DNA of 64,000 bases from Bradyrhizobium sp. SK17 (GCF_002831585.1 NZ_CP025113.1:7939091-8003090); one strand, 5' to 3'. Shown: positions 8,940-17,196, counted from the first letter of the stretch. Numbers and translations are program-made. The notes: generated from the letters alone by a model not told the origin.

Positions 8940-9703
8940 CATTGGGATCACCGCTGCTGTCGGCCATTCCGGGCCTGCGCCACGCCTTCTTCTCGCGCGA
9001 GGGCGGCGTCTCCGAAGGCATCTATGCCGGCCTCAATGGCGGGCTCGGCTCGCACGACGATCCGGCCAAGGTCGCGGAGAACCGGCGGCGGATGGCGGCG
9101 CAACTCGGCGTGCCGTCCGACCATCTGATCAGCGTGCATCAGGTTCATTCGCCCGACGTCGTGGCCGTGAGCGGCCCGTGGAACGGCGCTGCGCGCCCGA
9201 AGGCCGATGCCCTCGTCACGCGCACCGAGGGCCTTGCGATCTCGGTCACGACGGCCGATTGCGGCCCGATCCTGTTCGTCGATCCCCATGCGCGGGTGAT
9301 CGGCGCCGCGCATGCCGGCTGGAAGGGCGCGCTGACCGGCGTGCTGGAATCGACCATCGATGCGATGGAGAAGCTCGGTGCCGAGCGCGGCGGCATCGTC
9401 GCCGCGATCGGGCCGTTGATCCGCAAGGAATCCTACGAGGTCGGCAACGAATTCGTGACGCGCTTCATCGAGGCCGATGCCGAGAACGGCATGTTCTTCA
9501 TGCCCACCGAGCGCGACGGTCATGCGATGTTCGATCTCGCCGGTTTCATCCGCATGCGGCTGGAGAACGCCGGCGTGCTGATGATCGACGACCTCGGCAT
9601 CGACACCTATTCCGACGAGCGCTGCTTCAGCTATCGCCGCTCCGTGCACCGCAAGGAAGCCGATTACGGCCGCCACGTCCACGCCATCGCGCTGGAAGGC
9701 TGA
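8936..9703 (+). CDS. pgeF: Peptidoglycan editing factor PgeF (YfiH/laccase-domain family)
   Basis: 255-residue Cu/Zn-site hydrolase of the former multicopper polyphenol oxidase (DUF152) family, which removes misincorporated residues from peptidoglycan precursors. The metal triad is present: His in SVHQVHSPDV, Cys in TTADCGPILF and His in GAAHAGWKG. The C-terminal CFSYRRS and ADYGRH motifs match the family. It overlaps the upstream methyltransferase by four bases, a linkage frequent in alphaproteobacteria. Confidence 0.95.
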   Translation: MTLGSPLLSAIPGLRHAFFSREGGVSEGIYAGLNGGLGSHDDPAKVAENRRRMAAQLGVPSDHLISVHQVHSPDVVAVSGPWNGAARPKADALVTRTEGLAISVTTADCGPILFVDPHARVIGAAHAGWKGALTGVLESTIDAMEKLGAERGGIVAAIGPLIRKESYEVGNEFVTRFIEADAENGMFFMPTERDGHAMFDLAGFIRMRLENAGVLMIDDLGIDTYSDERCFSYRRSVHRKEADYGRHVHAIALEG

Positions 9704-9777
9704 CGCCGGGCAGTCTCGCCATTTTTGTGCGACAAGCGGCTTGACTCTCCACCTGCTGGAGACCGGACAAGCGGCGC

Positions 9778-10710
9778 ATGACACAACGCACCTACAGCAT
9801 CGGCGAGGCGGCACGGCTCAGCGGAATGAGTGTTCGGAAGCTCCGCTTCTATTCGGATCAGGGCTTGCTGCCGCCGGCCGGCCGCACCGCGAGCGGCTAT
9901 CGCGTCTTCACCGACGACGAACTGGTTCGCCTCGACCTGATCCGATGCCTGCGCGACGCGGGGCTCGGTCTCGACGCCATCCGTGAGGTCCTGACCAAGG
10001 AACTCTCGCTCGTCGAAGCACTGAAGCTCCGCCTCGATACGCTGGAAGCGGAGATCGCGGCGCAGCGCCGCGTCGCCTCGGCCCTGCGGGCTGCGTTGCG
10101 TTCACCGCAACTCACCGAAGCAGATTTGAGGAGATTCCTGACCATGACGCAGCTGTCCCGCGCTGAGCGCCGCAACGTCGTCGAACGCTTTTTTGAGAAA
10201 GTGTCCGACGGCATCAATATCGACCGCGACTGGGTGCGGCAGATGATCGAGACGACGGTGCCCGAATTGCCGGATGAGCCGACGCCCGAGCAATGCGATG
10301 CATGGATCGAACTGTCCGCGATCCTCAACGATCCGTCCTTTGTCGCCAACATGCGCGCCAATGCCAGCGACGTCTGGGATCGCGACGTGCTCGATCCCTC
10401 CGCCTGGCAAAAGGCCAGCGAGCCGATGCTGACGCGGGCGCAGCAGGCGATCGCCGATGGCCTCGAACCGGGTTCGGACACCGGCAAGGCGCTGGCCCAT
10501 GAGTGGATGGAGACGTCGGCCCGGCTGCTGGGGCGACAGCCGGACCTCGCCTTCCGCAACTGGCTTCGCAGCAAATATGCGCTGCATGACGCACGCGCGG
10601 CCCGTTATTGGGAACTGGTCGCCATCATGCGCGGCCAGCCGCCCTGCGGCAGTCCCAACCGGGAATGGACCTGGATCACCGAGGCCATGCAGCATCATCT
10701 GGCCGACTGA
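9778..10710 (+). CDS. MerR family transcriptional regulator
   Basis: 310 residues. Residues 1-70 form the MerR winged helix-turn-helix (YSIGEAARLSGMSVRKLRFY, then GYRVFTDDELVRL); about 75-110 is the dimerisation helix. The C-terminal 190 residues form an unusually long effector domain that I cannot assign with certainty. It lacks the Cys set of metal sensors, so it is more likely a drug or small-molecule sensor of the TipA/BmrR kind. It lies 74 bases downstream of pgeF on the same strand; no obvious target gene adjoins it. Confidence 0.88.
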   Translation: MTQRTYSIGEAARLSGMSVRKLRFYSDQGLLPPAGRTASGYRVFTDDELVRLDLIRCLRDAGLGLDAIREVLTKELSLVEALKLRLDTLEAEIAAQRRVASALRAALRSPQLTEADLRRFLTMTQLSRAERRNVVERFFEKVSDGINIDRDWVRQMIETTVPELPDEPTPEQCDAWIELSAILNDPSFVANMRANASDVWDRDVLDPSAWQKASEPMLTRAQQAIADGLEPGSDTGKALAHEWMETSARLLGRQPDLAFRNWLRSKYALHDARAARYWELVAIMRGQPPCGSPNREWTWITEAMQHHLAD

Positions 10711-10796
10711 GCCGGGTGCATCGGCGAGGAATTCGGTCCTCCCCAGCGCCACAGCCCCGCCGGATCGGTTAAGGGCTGTGGCCGTCCTGCCCTAGA

Positions 10797-10814
10797 CGTT
10801 AAGCCGTTTTAACG
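10797..10814. promoter_or_regulatory. Palindrome CGTTAA-N6-TTAACG upstream of the lipoprotein gene
   Basis: Perfect 6-base inverted arms around a 6-base spacer, ending 16 bases before the ATG at 10830. It resembles a CtrA site (TTAA-N7-TTAA) but the TTAA-TTAA spacing is six, not seven, so the assignment is weak. Its closeness to the start codon suggests an operator rather than an upstream activator site. Confidence 0.4.
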
Positions 10815-10829
10815 ATATCGCAGGACGCA

Positions 10830-11444
10830 ATGAGGGAAGCGTCAAACCACCAGTTTCAAACTGGGACAGTCGTGCGTGCCACGCTCGCAGTCACGTGGCT
10901 GGCGATTGCGTGCGCGCTCGGCGGCTGCGCGGCCGGCGGCAATGTGGCCGACTCCTACGCCATGGCCACCCCGGCGAGCAGCGGCGCGACCGTCGCATTC
11001 GAATCGATCGACGGCCCGCCGCCGCAAGTGTTCGACCGCATGGTCGGCGTGCTCGACAGCGAATCCAAGCTGCGCAGCCTGTCGATCGTGTCGCGCGAGG
11101 GTGCTGCGGCCTATCGCGTGCGCAGCTATTTGTCGGCGCAGGTGGTGCGCGGCCGCACCATGATCGCATGGGTCTGGGACGTTTACGACAGCAACCAGCA
11201 GCGCGCGCTCCGCCTCTCGGGCGAAGAGCCCGCCGGCAAGGCCGGCCGCGACGCCTGGGGCGCCGCCGACGATCTGGTGCTGCGCAGGATCGCCCAGGCC
11301 GGCCTCAGCGGCCTCTCCAGCATGATCAATGGCGGCCCGGCAGACGGCCCGGCCCCGGCACCGGAGCTCCGTGGGCCGACGGTGGCCAGCGCCCCGGCCC
11401 CCGCCGCGCCCGAGACCGTGGCGCTCGGCTATTCCGCCAATTGA
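10830..11444 (+). CDS. Predicted outer-membrane lipoprotein of unknown function
   Basis: 204 residues. A type II signal peptide is visible: a hydrophobic run (about 16-30) ends in the lipobox LGGC, so the mature protein would begin at that Cys and be processed by Lgt and LspA. The mature part has a compact domain (about 50-170) with RVRSYLSAQVV and MIAWVWDVYDSNQQRALRLSGEE, and a Pro/Ala-rich tail. I do not recognise the family. The ATG at 10830 has AGGA upstream; GTG 10872 would give a more standard short signal peptide and is a credible alternative. Confidence 0.75.
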   Translation: MREASNHQFQTGTVVRATLAVTWLAIACALGGCAAGGNVADSYAMATPASSGATVAFESIDGPPPQVFDRMVGVLDSESKLRSLSIVSREGAAAYRVRSYLSAQVVRGRTMIAWVWDVYDSNQQRALRLSGEEPAGKAGRDAWGAADDLVLRRIAQAGLSGLSSMINGGPADGPAPAPELRGPTVASAPAPAAPETVALGYSAN

Positions 11445-11540
11445 AGCGTTTTCGAGCGAATTGGATACCGGTTCGCGTGAGGAAAACGCGTCACGACAAG
11501 AACCTGGGGCCCCGATCCGTTTCCACCGGAACGGGGCTCT
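11445..11540. repeat. Intergenic repeat, family B (copy 1)
   Basis: A 96-base unit containing GCGTTTTCGAGCGAATTGG, ATACCGGTTCGCGTGA, AAAACGCGTCA, AAGAACCT and an end pairing CCGATCCGTTTCCACCGGAACGGGGCTCT. It begins directly after the lipoprotein stop codon. A second copy, in reverse orientation, begins at the stop codon of the GMC gene (52056). The remaining bases to prs hold nothing else I recognise. Confidence 0.8.
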
Positions 11541-11721
11541 GAACCCCGTTATCTCCCGGGGAAGCGCGCTTTTTGCCCAGGAAAACGGCGGCGAAACCGG
11601 GCTAATGGGTTGCCAGCGGATGCGCCTGCCTGATATTCCCTCGCGCACCGAAAACCCGCCGGTTCTGTAAGGACTTGAGATGCTGAACGTCGTATCCAGC
11701 AAGGCGCGGGGGGAAGCATCG

Positions 11722-12675
11722 ATGTCGGCAAAGAACGGATCAATCAAGCTCGTCGCCGGCAACTCCAATCCTGCGCTGGCGCAGGACATCGCCAAGGGCC
11801 TTGGCATCGAACTGACCAAGGCCGTGGTCCGGCGTTTCGCCGACATGGAGATCTTCGTCGAGATCCAGGAGAACGTCCGCGGCTCGGACATGTTCATCCT
11901 GCAATCGACGTCGTTTCCGGCCAACGACAATTTGATGGAATTGCTGATCATCACCGACGCGCTGCGCCGTTCCTCGGCGCGCCGCATCACGGCGGTGATC
12001 CCCTATTTCGGCTACGCCAGGCAGGACCGCCGTTCCGGCTCGCGCACGCCGATCTCGGCCAAGCTGGTCGCCAACCTGATCGCCCATGCCGGCGTCGACC
12101 GCGTCATGACGCTCGACCTGCATGCCGGCCAGATCCAGGGCTTCTTCGATATCCCGACCGACAATCTGTTCGCGGCTCCCCTGATGGTGCGCGACATCCG
12201 TGAACGGTTCGACCTCGCCAAGGTGATGGTGGTGTCGCCCGACGTCGGCGGCGTGGCCCGTGCGCGCGGACTTGCCAAGCGCATCAACACCCCGCTCGCG
12301 ATCGTCGACAAGCGCCGCGAGCGTCCGGGTGAGTCCGAGGTGATGAACGTGATCGGCGACGTCGCCGGTTACAATTGCATCCTGGTCGACGACATCGTCG
12401 ACTCCGGCGGCACGCTGGTGAACGCCGCCGAGGCGCTGATCGCGCACGGCGCCAAGGAGGTCTCGGCCTACATCACCCACGGCGTGCTGTCCGGCGGCGC
12501 CGCCGCGCGCATCGCCTCGTCGCGGCTGAAGGAGCTGGTCATCACCGACTCGATCCTGCCGACGGAAGCCGTCAACAAGGCCCCGAACATCCGCACCATC
12601 TCGATCGCCGGCCTGATCGCCGAAGCGATCGGCCGTACCGCGGCGGAAGAGTCGGTCTCGAGCCTGTTCGATTGA
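11722..12675 (+). CDS. prs: Ribose-phosphate pyrophosphokinase
   Basis: Makes PRPP from ribose 5-phosphate and ATP for purine, pyrimidine, NAD, His and Trp synthesis. 317 residues from ATG 11722, chosen because GGGGGAA lies about seven bases upstream; an in-frame ATG at 11680 would add 14 residues outside the family. Signatures: [31 protein letters not shown], the PRPP-synthase signature region [14 protein letters not shown], and the ribose-5-phosphate loop [10 protein letters not shown]. Confidence 0.97.
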   Translation: MSAKNGSIKLVAGNSNPALAQDIAKGLGIELTKAVVRRFADMEIFVEIQENVRGSDMFILQSTSFPANDNLMELLIITDALRRSSARRITAVIPYFGYARQDRRSGSRTPISAKLVANLIAHAGVDRVMTLDLHAGQIQGFFDIPTDNLFAAPLMVRDIRERFDLAKVMVVSPDVGGVARARGLAKRINTPLAIVDKRRERPGESEVMNVIGDVAGYNCILVDDIVDSGGTLVNAAEALIAHGAKEVSAYITHGVLSGGAAARIASSRLKELVITDSILPTEAVNKAPNIRTISIAGLIAEAIGRTAAEESVSSLFD

Positions 12676-12684
12676 GACATTGCT

Positions 12685-12807
12685 GTCGTCCCGGCGAAAG
12701 CCGGGACCCATAACCACAGGATCGCGTTGCTGAAGCGAGCTGTGGCCCCAGCGTTGCGCAACAATTGGCAGTCGTGGTTATGGGTCCCGGCTCGAGGCCG
12801 GGACGAC
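12685..12807. repeat. Intergenic palindromic repeat, family A (copy 2)
   Basis: GTCGTCCCGGCGAAAGCCGGGACC at the left and CCCGGCTCGAGGCCGGGACGAC at the right, with inner CATAACCACAGG and GTGGTTATGGG arms. It fills the gap between the convergent prs and SDR genes, where a bidirectional hairpin could stop transcription from either side. Confidence 0.85.
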
Positions 12808-12831
12808 ACCGAGCTTGTGGATGCGGCGTCG

Positions 12832-13638
12832 CTAAAACCCCGGCCGCGGCACGTGGCTCATCAGCGTTCGCGCGTAGCCGCCATCGACGATGATCTCCTC
12901 GCCATTGACGTAGGACGACCTGTCGCTCGCCAGGAACAGGGTGGCGTCCGCCATGTCCTGCGGCGCGCCGATCCGGCGCATCGGCACCACGGCGGTGCGC
13001 CGCTCGGTAACCCCTGGCGTATCGTAGAATGCCTGGCTCATCGGCGTGACGACGAGACCGGGGCTGACCACATTGCTGCGGATGCCATGCGGTCCCCATT
13101 CGGCAGCGAGCTGCTGCGAGAGCATCACGACGGCGGCCTTGCTGACGCTATAGGCGCCGCTCTGGCCCTGCGCGTTGCTGGCCGCGATCGAGGCGACGTG
13201 GATCAGGCTGCCACGTCCTGCCTTGCGCATCTGGCGGCCGAACGCCTGCGCGCAGATGAAGTAGCCGGTGAGGTTCACCGCCAGCACCGCGTTCCACTCC
13301 GCGAGCGGCAGCGTATCGAGCCCGCCGGGCCGCAGCACTGCGGCGGTGTTGACGAGGATGTCGCAAGCACCGAGCGTGCGCACGACGGCGTCAGCGGCAT
13401 CAGCGACATTATCTTCGCTCGTCGTGTCGCAGCTTGCGACGAGATGGCTATCGCCGAACGCGCGAAGCTGGGCCTTGGTCTCCGCCAACCCACGCTCGTC
13501 GCGATCGAGCGCGGCGACCTTGGCGCCGGCGCGCGCGAAGCTGATGGCGGTGGCGCGGCCGATGCCACCGCCCCCGCCGGTGACGACGGCAACGCGGCCC
13601 GACAGGCCGAGCCAGTCGGAGGAATGTTGTTCGGTCAT
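12832..13638 (-). CDS. SDR family NAD(P)-dependent oxidoreductase
   Basis: 268-residue classical short-chain dehydrogenase. The cofactor loop is VVTGGGGGIGRATA, the structural motif is NTAA, the catalytic Ser is in HVASIAASN and the catalytic pair is in YSVSKAA. The C-terminus (ASDRSSYVNGEEIIVDGGY) is the common SDR ending. Asp in ALDRDERG after the second strand suggests an NAD preference. ATG 13638 is preceded by GGGAGG. The substrate is unknown; the gene converges on prs across a repeat. Confidence 0.9.
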   Translation of the reverse strand: MTEQHSSDWLGLSGRVAVVTGGGGGIGRATAISFARAGAKVAALDRDERGLAETKAQLRAFGDSHLVASCDTTSEDNVADAADAVVRTLGACDILVNTAAVLRPGGLDTLPLAEWNAVLAVNLTGYFICAQAFGRQMRKAGRGSLIHVASIAASNAQGQSGAYSVSKAAVVMLSQQLAAEWGPHGIRSNVVSPGLVVTPMSQAFYDTPGVTERRTAVVPMRRIGAPQDMADATLFLASDRSSYVNGEEIIVDGGYARTLMSHVPRPGF

Positions 13639-13758
13639 GGGCGCCTCCCGCGCGTTCTGATTATGCCGGCAGCATAACCGAACGCGCGACAAACGAGAGC
13701 GATCCCGGCATGCATGCCGGGATCGCTTTTGTGTCAGGCCTTGGACGTCGCTGGCGCC

Positions 13759-14340
13759 TTAGCCGGGAATCCCGGCGGCGACCTGGCCGCGCAGACGTTC
13801 CAGGCTGTGCAGCGTGTTGGCGCAGGCTTCCGCGACCTCGATCCCCTTGATCACGAAGTGCTTGCGGAAGAAGTCGTAATGCACCTCGGTCTCGTGGAAT
13901 TGCTGCGGCGTCAGCACCGCCGAGAACACCGGCACCTCGGTGCGCAATTGCACATCCATCAGCGCCTTGATCACGGTGTCGGCGACGAATTCGTGGCGGT
14001 AGATGCCACCATCGACGACCAGCCCGGCCGCCACGATCGCGGTGTAGCGGCGTGTCTTCGCCAGCAACTGCGCGTGCAGCGGGATCTCGAACGAGCCCGG
14101 CACCTCGAACACGTCGACATTGGTGATGTGATGCGCCTCGATCTCCTTCAGGAACGAGATGCGACACTCCTCCACCACGTCGCGGTGCCAGGACGACTGT
14201 ACGAAGGCAACGCGCTGCGGCTTGGCGAAGTGCGGATGCTCCGGCACCGGCGGATCAGCCGGCGTGTCGGGAGCATGCTCCGACTGCGGGGTTTGGACTT
14301 CAGCGTCTTGGATTTCAGCGTCTTGCAACATCTGATTCAT
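13759..14340 (-). CDS. ribH: 6,7-dimethyl-8-ribityllumazine synthase, type II (RibH2-like)
   Basis: Penultimate enzyme of riboflavin synthesis, condensing the aminouracil with dihydroxybutanone phosphate. 193 residues: a poorly conserved acidic extension (about 1-40), then the lumazine synthase core with AFVQSSWHRDVVEECR, VFEVPGSFEIPLHAQLL and GIYRHEFVADTVI. The His of GGIYRHEF occupies the catalytic position. The WHRD start of the core and the short C-terminus resemble the decameric type II enzymes of Brucella and Mesorhizobium. An FMN riboswitch precedes it, and AGAGGAAAGCC is its ribosome site. No other rib gene is adjacent; ribF is 24 kb away. Confidence 0.95.
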   Translation of the reverse strand: MNQMLQDAEIQDAEVQTPQSEHAPDTPADPPVPEHPHFAKPQRVAFVQSSWHRDVVEECRISFLKEIEAHHITNVDVFEVPGSFEIPLHAQLLAKTRRYTAIVAAGLVVDGGIYRHEFVADTVIKALMDVQLRTEVPVFSAVLTPQQFHETEVHYDFFRKHFVIKGIEVAEACANTLHSLERLRGQVAAGIPG

Positions 14341-14422
14341 GGCTTTCCTCTTTCAGGACCAGAATCAGGGCATACGGACAACGACAAGAGCCCACGCGAA
14401 ACTCGCGTTGGCTGCCGCAACC

Positions 14423-14570
14423 GTTCTCTTTCATCCGGACTGTGACCGTCGGCTTCGGAATTGCACCGAATCTGCTGACCCTTCCTCCCGCTTCGCGGAA
14501 CGAAGGCGCTCGCGGGCTTGGGCTCATCGCCCTTACCGCCGGTGGGGACTTTCACCCCGCCCTGAGAACA
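14423..14570 (-). promoter_or_regulatory. FMN riboswitch (RFN element) controlling ribH
   Basis: Read on the minus strand this stretch has the conserved RFN blocks in order: GGGCGGGGTGAAAGTCCCC, ACCGGCGGTAAGGGC, GCCCGCGAGC, CAGATTCGGTGCAATTCCGA, AGCCGACGGT and AGTCCGGATGAAAGAGAA. All six helices of the FMN aptamer can be drawn. Between it and the ribH start lies a short stem (CCCACGCGA-aac-TCGCGTTGG, read on the plus strand, about 14391-14412). That stem is followed by no strong U-tract, so control may be at translation or Rho-dependent rather than by an intrinsic terminator. Confidence 0.95.
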
Positions 14571-14642
14571 TCGGCACGCCCGGAATGGACGTGCCTGACG
14601 GGAAATATGACCAAACCGCGACGGCCGGGCAAGGTCCTTTGG

Positions 14643-14667
14643 CATGGGGAAACGGCATGTCCCCATG
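14643..14667. promoter_or_regulatory. Perfect inverted repeat CATGGGGA-N9-TCCCCATG in the riboswitch-ybjN gap
   Basis: 8-base perfect arms lie about 73 bases upstream of the FMN aptamer (minus strand) and 350 bases upstream of the YbjN-like gene (plus strand). It could be an operator for the riboswitch promoter. The rest of the 14571-15018 gap shows AT-richer promoter-like sequence around 14745-14800, with GGTTAACAAATCGTTTACC, but no gene that I can support. Confidence 0.4.
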
Positions 14668-15018
14668 AGCACGCTGCGGCTCTCGCACGACGACGTGAGC
14701 GCACCGGGAGGCTGATTCACGAACCCGGCGCAGCGCCGGCAAATGGTTAACAAATCGTTTACCGACCACGAAGATTCCGATTTGTTCGCAAAATCACAAG
14801 TGTGGCGGAGATCAGCTGTGGACGATGCGCGCTTTGGCTGTGGACGGACTCGGCGTGCGGTTGCGCGGATTCCGCAAATCACATCACTTCATCGGCGTCA
14901 GGTCCAGGGGCATCCGGAAGCCCAATCAAGGAGCTGCACTCGGCCACGACGCAGTATGTCGCAAGTGCCGGCTTCCGTGTGCGTATCAAGCGATCATAAG
15001 AACAAGGTCCGAGACGGC

Positions 15019-15519
15019 ATGTCCCTCCTCGAAAGCATTATCGATTCCCGGAACAACCCGCTTGCGGTGGTCGAAGATATCGCCACCGACAACAACTGGG
15101 CGTTCGAGCGTTCTGGCGAAGACGAGGTGACGATCGTCTCCAAGGGAGACTGGATCGACTATCAGCTCTCGTTCACCTGGATGGGTGAGATCGATGCGCT
15201 GCATCTCGCCTGCGCCTTCGACATGAAGATGCCGCAGGCGCGACGCGCCGAGGTGCAGCGTCTGGTCGCCGCGATCAACGAACAATTATGGGTCGGCCAT
15301 TTCGACCTGTGGACCCACACCGGCATGGTGATGCACCGCCAGGCGCTGGTGCTGCCCGGCGGCCTCACCGCTTCCACCGCGCAGTGCGAGGCCATGGTGG
15401 TCAATGCGATCCACGCCTGCGAGCGCTATTACCCGGCGTTCCAGTTCGTGGTGTGGGCCGGCAAGTCGACCGCCGAGGCGATGGCGGCGGCGATGTTCGA
15501 CACCGAGGGCGAAGCATAA
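15019..15519 (+). CDS. YbjN domain-containing protein
   Basis: 166-residue YbjN-like protein (DUF1790 type), related to type III secretion chaperone folds. Recognisable parts are NPLAVVEDIATDNNWAFERS at the N-terminus and FDLWTHTGMVMHRQALVLPG in the middle. Starting at ATG 15019 matches the family; in-frame codons further upstream read through non-coding-looking DNA. It directly precedes proC, a pairing I recall as common in alphaproteobacteria. Its biochemical function is not established. Confidence 0.85.
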   Translation: MSLLESIIDSRNNPLAVVEDIATDNNWAFERSGEDEVTIVSKGDWIDYQLSFTWMGEIDALHLACAFDMKMPQARRAEVQRLVAAINEQLWVGHFDLWTHTGMVMHRQALVLPGGLTASTAQCEAMVVNAIHACERYYPAFQFVVWAGKSTAEAMAAAMFDTEGEA

Positions 15520-15551
15520 GGGTTTCGTTCCGGCGCATCCACACATTCGAG

Positions 15552-15676
15552 GTCGTCCCGGCGAAGGCCGGGACCCGTACTCCGCGGCCCCTGGGCTTAA
15601 GCAAACTGCTTGTGGCTCCCGCTTCGCTTCACTAGAACCGCCTGTGGTTATGGGTCCCGGCCTTCGCCGGGACGAC
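15552..15676. repeat. Intergenic palindromic repeat, family A (copy 3), abutting the proC start
   Basis: GTCGTCCCGGCGAAGGCCGGGACCC on the left and GGGTCCCGGCCTTCGCCGGGACGAC on the right form long matching arms. The right arm ends two bases before the proC ATG at 15679. The hairpin therefore occupies the place of the proC ribosome-binding site. Confidence 0.85.
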
Positions 15677-15678
15677 GA

Positions 15679-16524
15679 ATGGTGGTGACAGCCGTGAACA
15701 CATCCAGCAGCTCGTTGAAAGGTTCATCCGGCACCATCGCGCTCGCGGGCGCGGGCAAGATGGGCGGCGCGATGCTGACCGGTTGGCTCGCGCAGGGCCT
15801 TTCGCCGCAGCAGGTCGTGGTGATCGATCCGCACCTTTCACCTGATATCTCCGCGCTCGGCGCAAGGGGCGTGCGGCTCAATCCGCAGGCGAAGGAGATC
15901 GGCACGGTCGACACGCTCGTCGTCGCCGTGAAGCCGCAATCGTTCCGCGACGCCGGCGCCGCGCTGAAGGCCCTCGTCGGTCCCTCGACGCTGGTGGTCT
16001 CGATCATGGCCGGCACGACCATGTCAGTTCTTGAAGAGGTGGTCGGCGGCGCTGTCGTGCGCGCGATGCCGAACACGCCGGCGGCGATCGGCCGCGGCAT
16101 CACGGTCGCGGTGCCGGCAAAGCGCGTCACCGCCGCGCAGCGCGCCATGACGGATGCACTGCTGAAGGCAACCGGTCTCGTCGAATGGGTCGACGATGAG
16201 AGCCTGATGGACGCGGTGACCGCGGTCTCCGGCTCCGGGCCGGCCTATGTCTTCCTGCTCGCCGAAGAACTGGCCCGCGCCGGCGTCGCGGCCGGCCTGC
16301 CCGAAGGGCTCGCGACCACGCTGGCGCGTGCGACCGTCGCCGGCTCCGGCGAGCTGCTGCACCGCTCCGATCTGCCGTCGGCGACGTTGCGGCAAAACGT
16401 CACCTCACCCGGCGGCACCACGGCCGCGGCGCTGGAGGTGCTGATGGCGAATGATGGCCTGCAACCGCTGATGACCCGCGCAATTGCCGCAGCGACGCGG
16501 CGCTCGAAGGAATTGGCGAAGTAG
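15679..16524 (+). CDS. proC: Pyrroline-5-carboxylate reductase
   Basis: Last step of proline synthesis, NAD(P)H-dependent. 281 residues if started at ATG 15679; GTG 15694 is also possible, as the family core begins about 20 residues in with TIALAGAGKMGGAML (Rossmann loop). Other signatures: VVAVKPQ, MPNTPAAIGRG, the dimer-helix signature AVSGSGPAYVFLLAEEL and VTSPGGTTAAALEVL. The repeat immediately upstream leaves no classical Shine-Dalgarno sequence, so translation may depend on the upstream gene or on the opened repeat. Confidence 0.96.
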   Translation: MVVTAVNTSSSSLKGSSGTIALAGAGKMGGAMLTGWLAQGLSPQQVVVIDPHLSPDISALGARGVRLNPQAKEIGTVDTLVVAVKPQSFRDAGAALKALVGPSTLVVSIMAGTTMSVLEEVVGGAVVRAMPNTPAAIGRGITVAVPAKRVTAAQRAMTDALLKATGLVEWVDDESLMDAVTAVSGSGPAYVFLLAEELARAGVAAGLPEGLATTLARATVAGSGELLHRSDLPSATLRQNVTSPGGTTAAALEVLMANDGLQPLMTRAIAAATRRSKELAK

Positions 16525-16531
16525 TCGCCTG

Positions 16532-16939
16532 CTACGCCTGCGCCGAAGTCCCGGCCAGCCGCTTGTTGAAACTCTCGACATTGATCAGGCCGCGCGCGTG
16601 GCGGCCTTCGCCGAGCTTGCGCGTGCCTTCGAAAGCCTCGACCTCGAAGCGGATCACGCGGCGCTCGACCGCGATCACTTTCGCGGTGGTGCGCACGGTG
16701 GCACCGACAAGCGCTGCCGCCAGATGGCGGATATCGACCTCGGTCCCGACCGTGACCCAGCCGGGCTGCAACGCCGCGCGGATGGCATCGCCCGACGCCA
16801 TCTCCATCTCGAGGATCATCATCGGCGTCGCATAGACCATCGGCATGCCCGGCACGAAATGCCCGACCGTGCGCTCCGGCGGCACCACCAGCATGCGCTC
16901 GGCGCTCATGCCGATCTTGATGAAGTCACGTGCGTCCAT
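16532..16939 (-). CDS. Hotdog-fold thioesterase-like protein (FlK type)
   Basis: 135 residues resembling the fluoroacetyl-CoA thioesterase-like hotdog family: PERTVGHFVPGMPMVYATPMMILEMEMA at the N-terminus (described here as PERTVGHFVPGMP then MILEMEMAS), GTEVDIRHLAAALVG in the middle and RHARGLINVESFNKR at the end. The HLAA and EMEMA segments occupy the positions of active-site residues in that family. The substrate is unknown. It converges on proC with only seven bases between stops. A family A repeat lies 18 bases before its start codon. Confidence 0.8.
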   Translation of the reverse strand: MDARDFIKIGMSAERMLVVPPERTVGHFVPGMPMVYATPMMILEMEMASGDAIRAALQPGWVTVGTEVDIRHLAAALVGATVRTTAKVIAVERRVIRFEVEAFEGTRKLGEGRHARGLINVESFNKRLAGTSAQA

Positions 16940-16957
16940 TGGTGCCTCAAGAAAGGT

Positions 16958-16983
16958 GTCGTCCCGGCGAAGGCCGGGACGAC
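16958..16983. repeat. Intergenic palindromic repeat, family A (minimal copy)
   Basis: Only the outer hairpin is present: GTCGTCCCGG-CGAAGG-CCGGGACGAC, a near-perfect 26-base palindrome. It lies between the tautomerase stop and the thioesterase start (both minus strand). It shows what the basic hairpin unit of the longer family A elements is. Confidence 0.85.
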
Positions 16984-16992
16984 GACGCTGGA

Positions 16993-17196
16993 TTATTTCT
17001 TCGCCGCCGCCGCGCGCTCGACGAACGACTTGCCGCCCTTCATCTTGTGATGCAGCGGCGCCTCGTTGATCTGGATCACGACGGCGTCGGCATCGACGCC
17101 GAGGTTCTTCACCAGCGCCTGGGTGATGTCGCGCATCATGCCGAGCTTCTGCTCGTCGGTGCGGCCGGCGGCCATGCTCACGGTGATCTCAGGCAT
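16993..17196 (-). CDS. 4-oxalocrotonate tautomerase family protein
   Basis: 67-residue tautomerase. After Met removal the N-terminal Pro (MPEITVSMAAGRTDEQK) is the catalytic base, and the AVVIQINEAPLHHKMKGGKSF segment forms the beta-strand and oligomer contacts. ATG 17196 is preceded by GGGAGA. Such chromosomal members often lack a known substrate. It lies 113 bases downstream of hisS on the same strand. Confidence 0.9.
   Translation of the reverse strand: MPEITVSMAAGRTDEQKLGMMRDITQALVKNLGVDADAVVIQINEAPLHHKMKGGKSFVERAAAAKK

Noticed and set aside
14810..14860. Two GCTGTGGAC direct repeats resembling DnaA boxes, near GATTC sites and a GTTAAC dyad
   Set aside because: They match the TGTGGATAA DnaA box only in the first six bases, there are just two, and no origin-linked genes are near.
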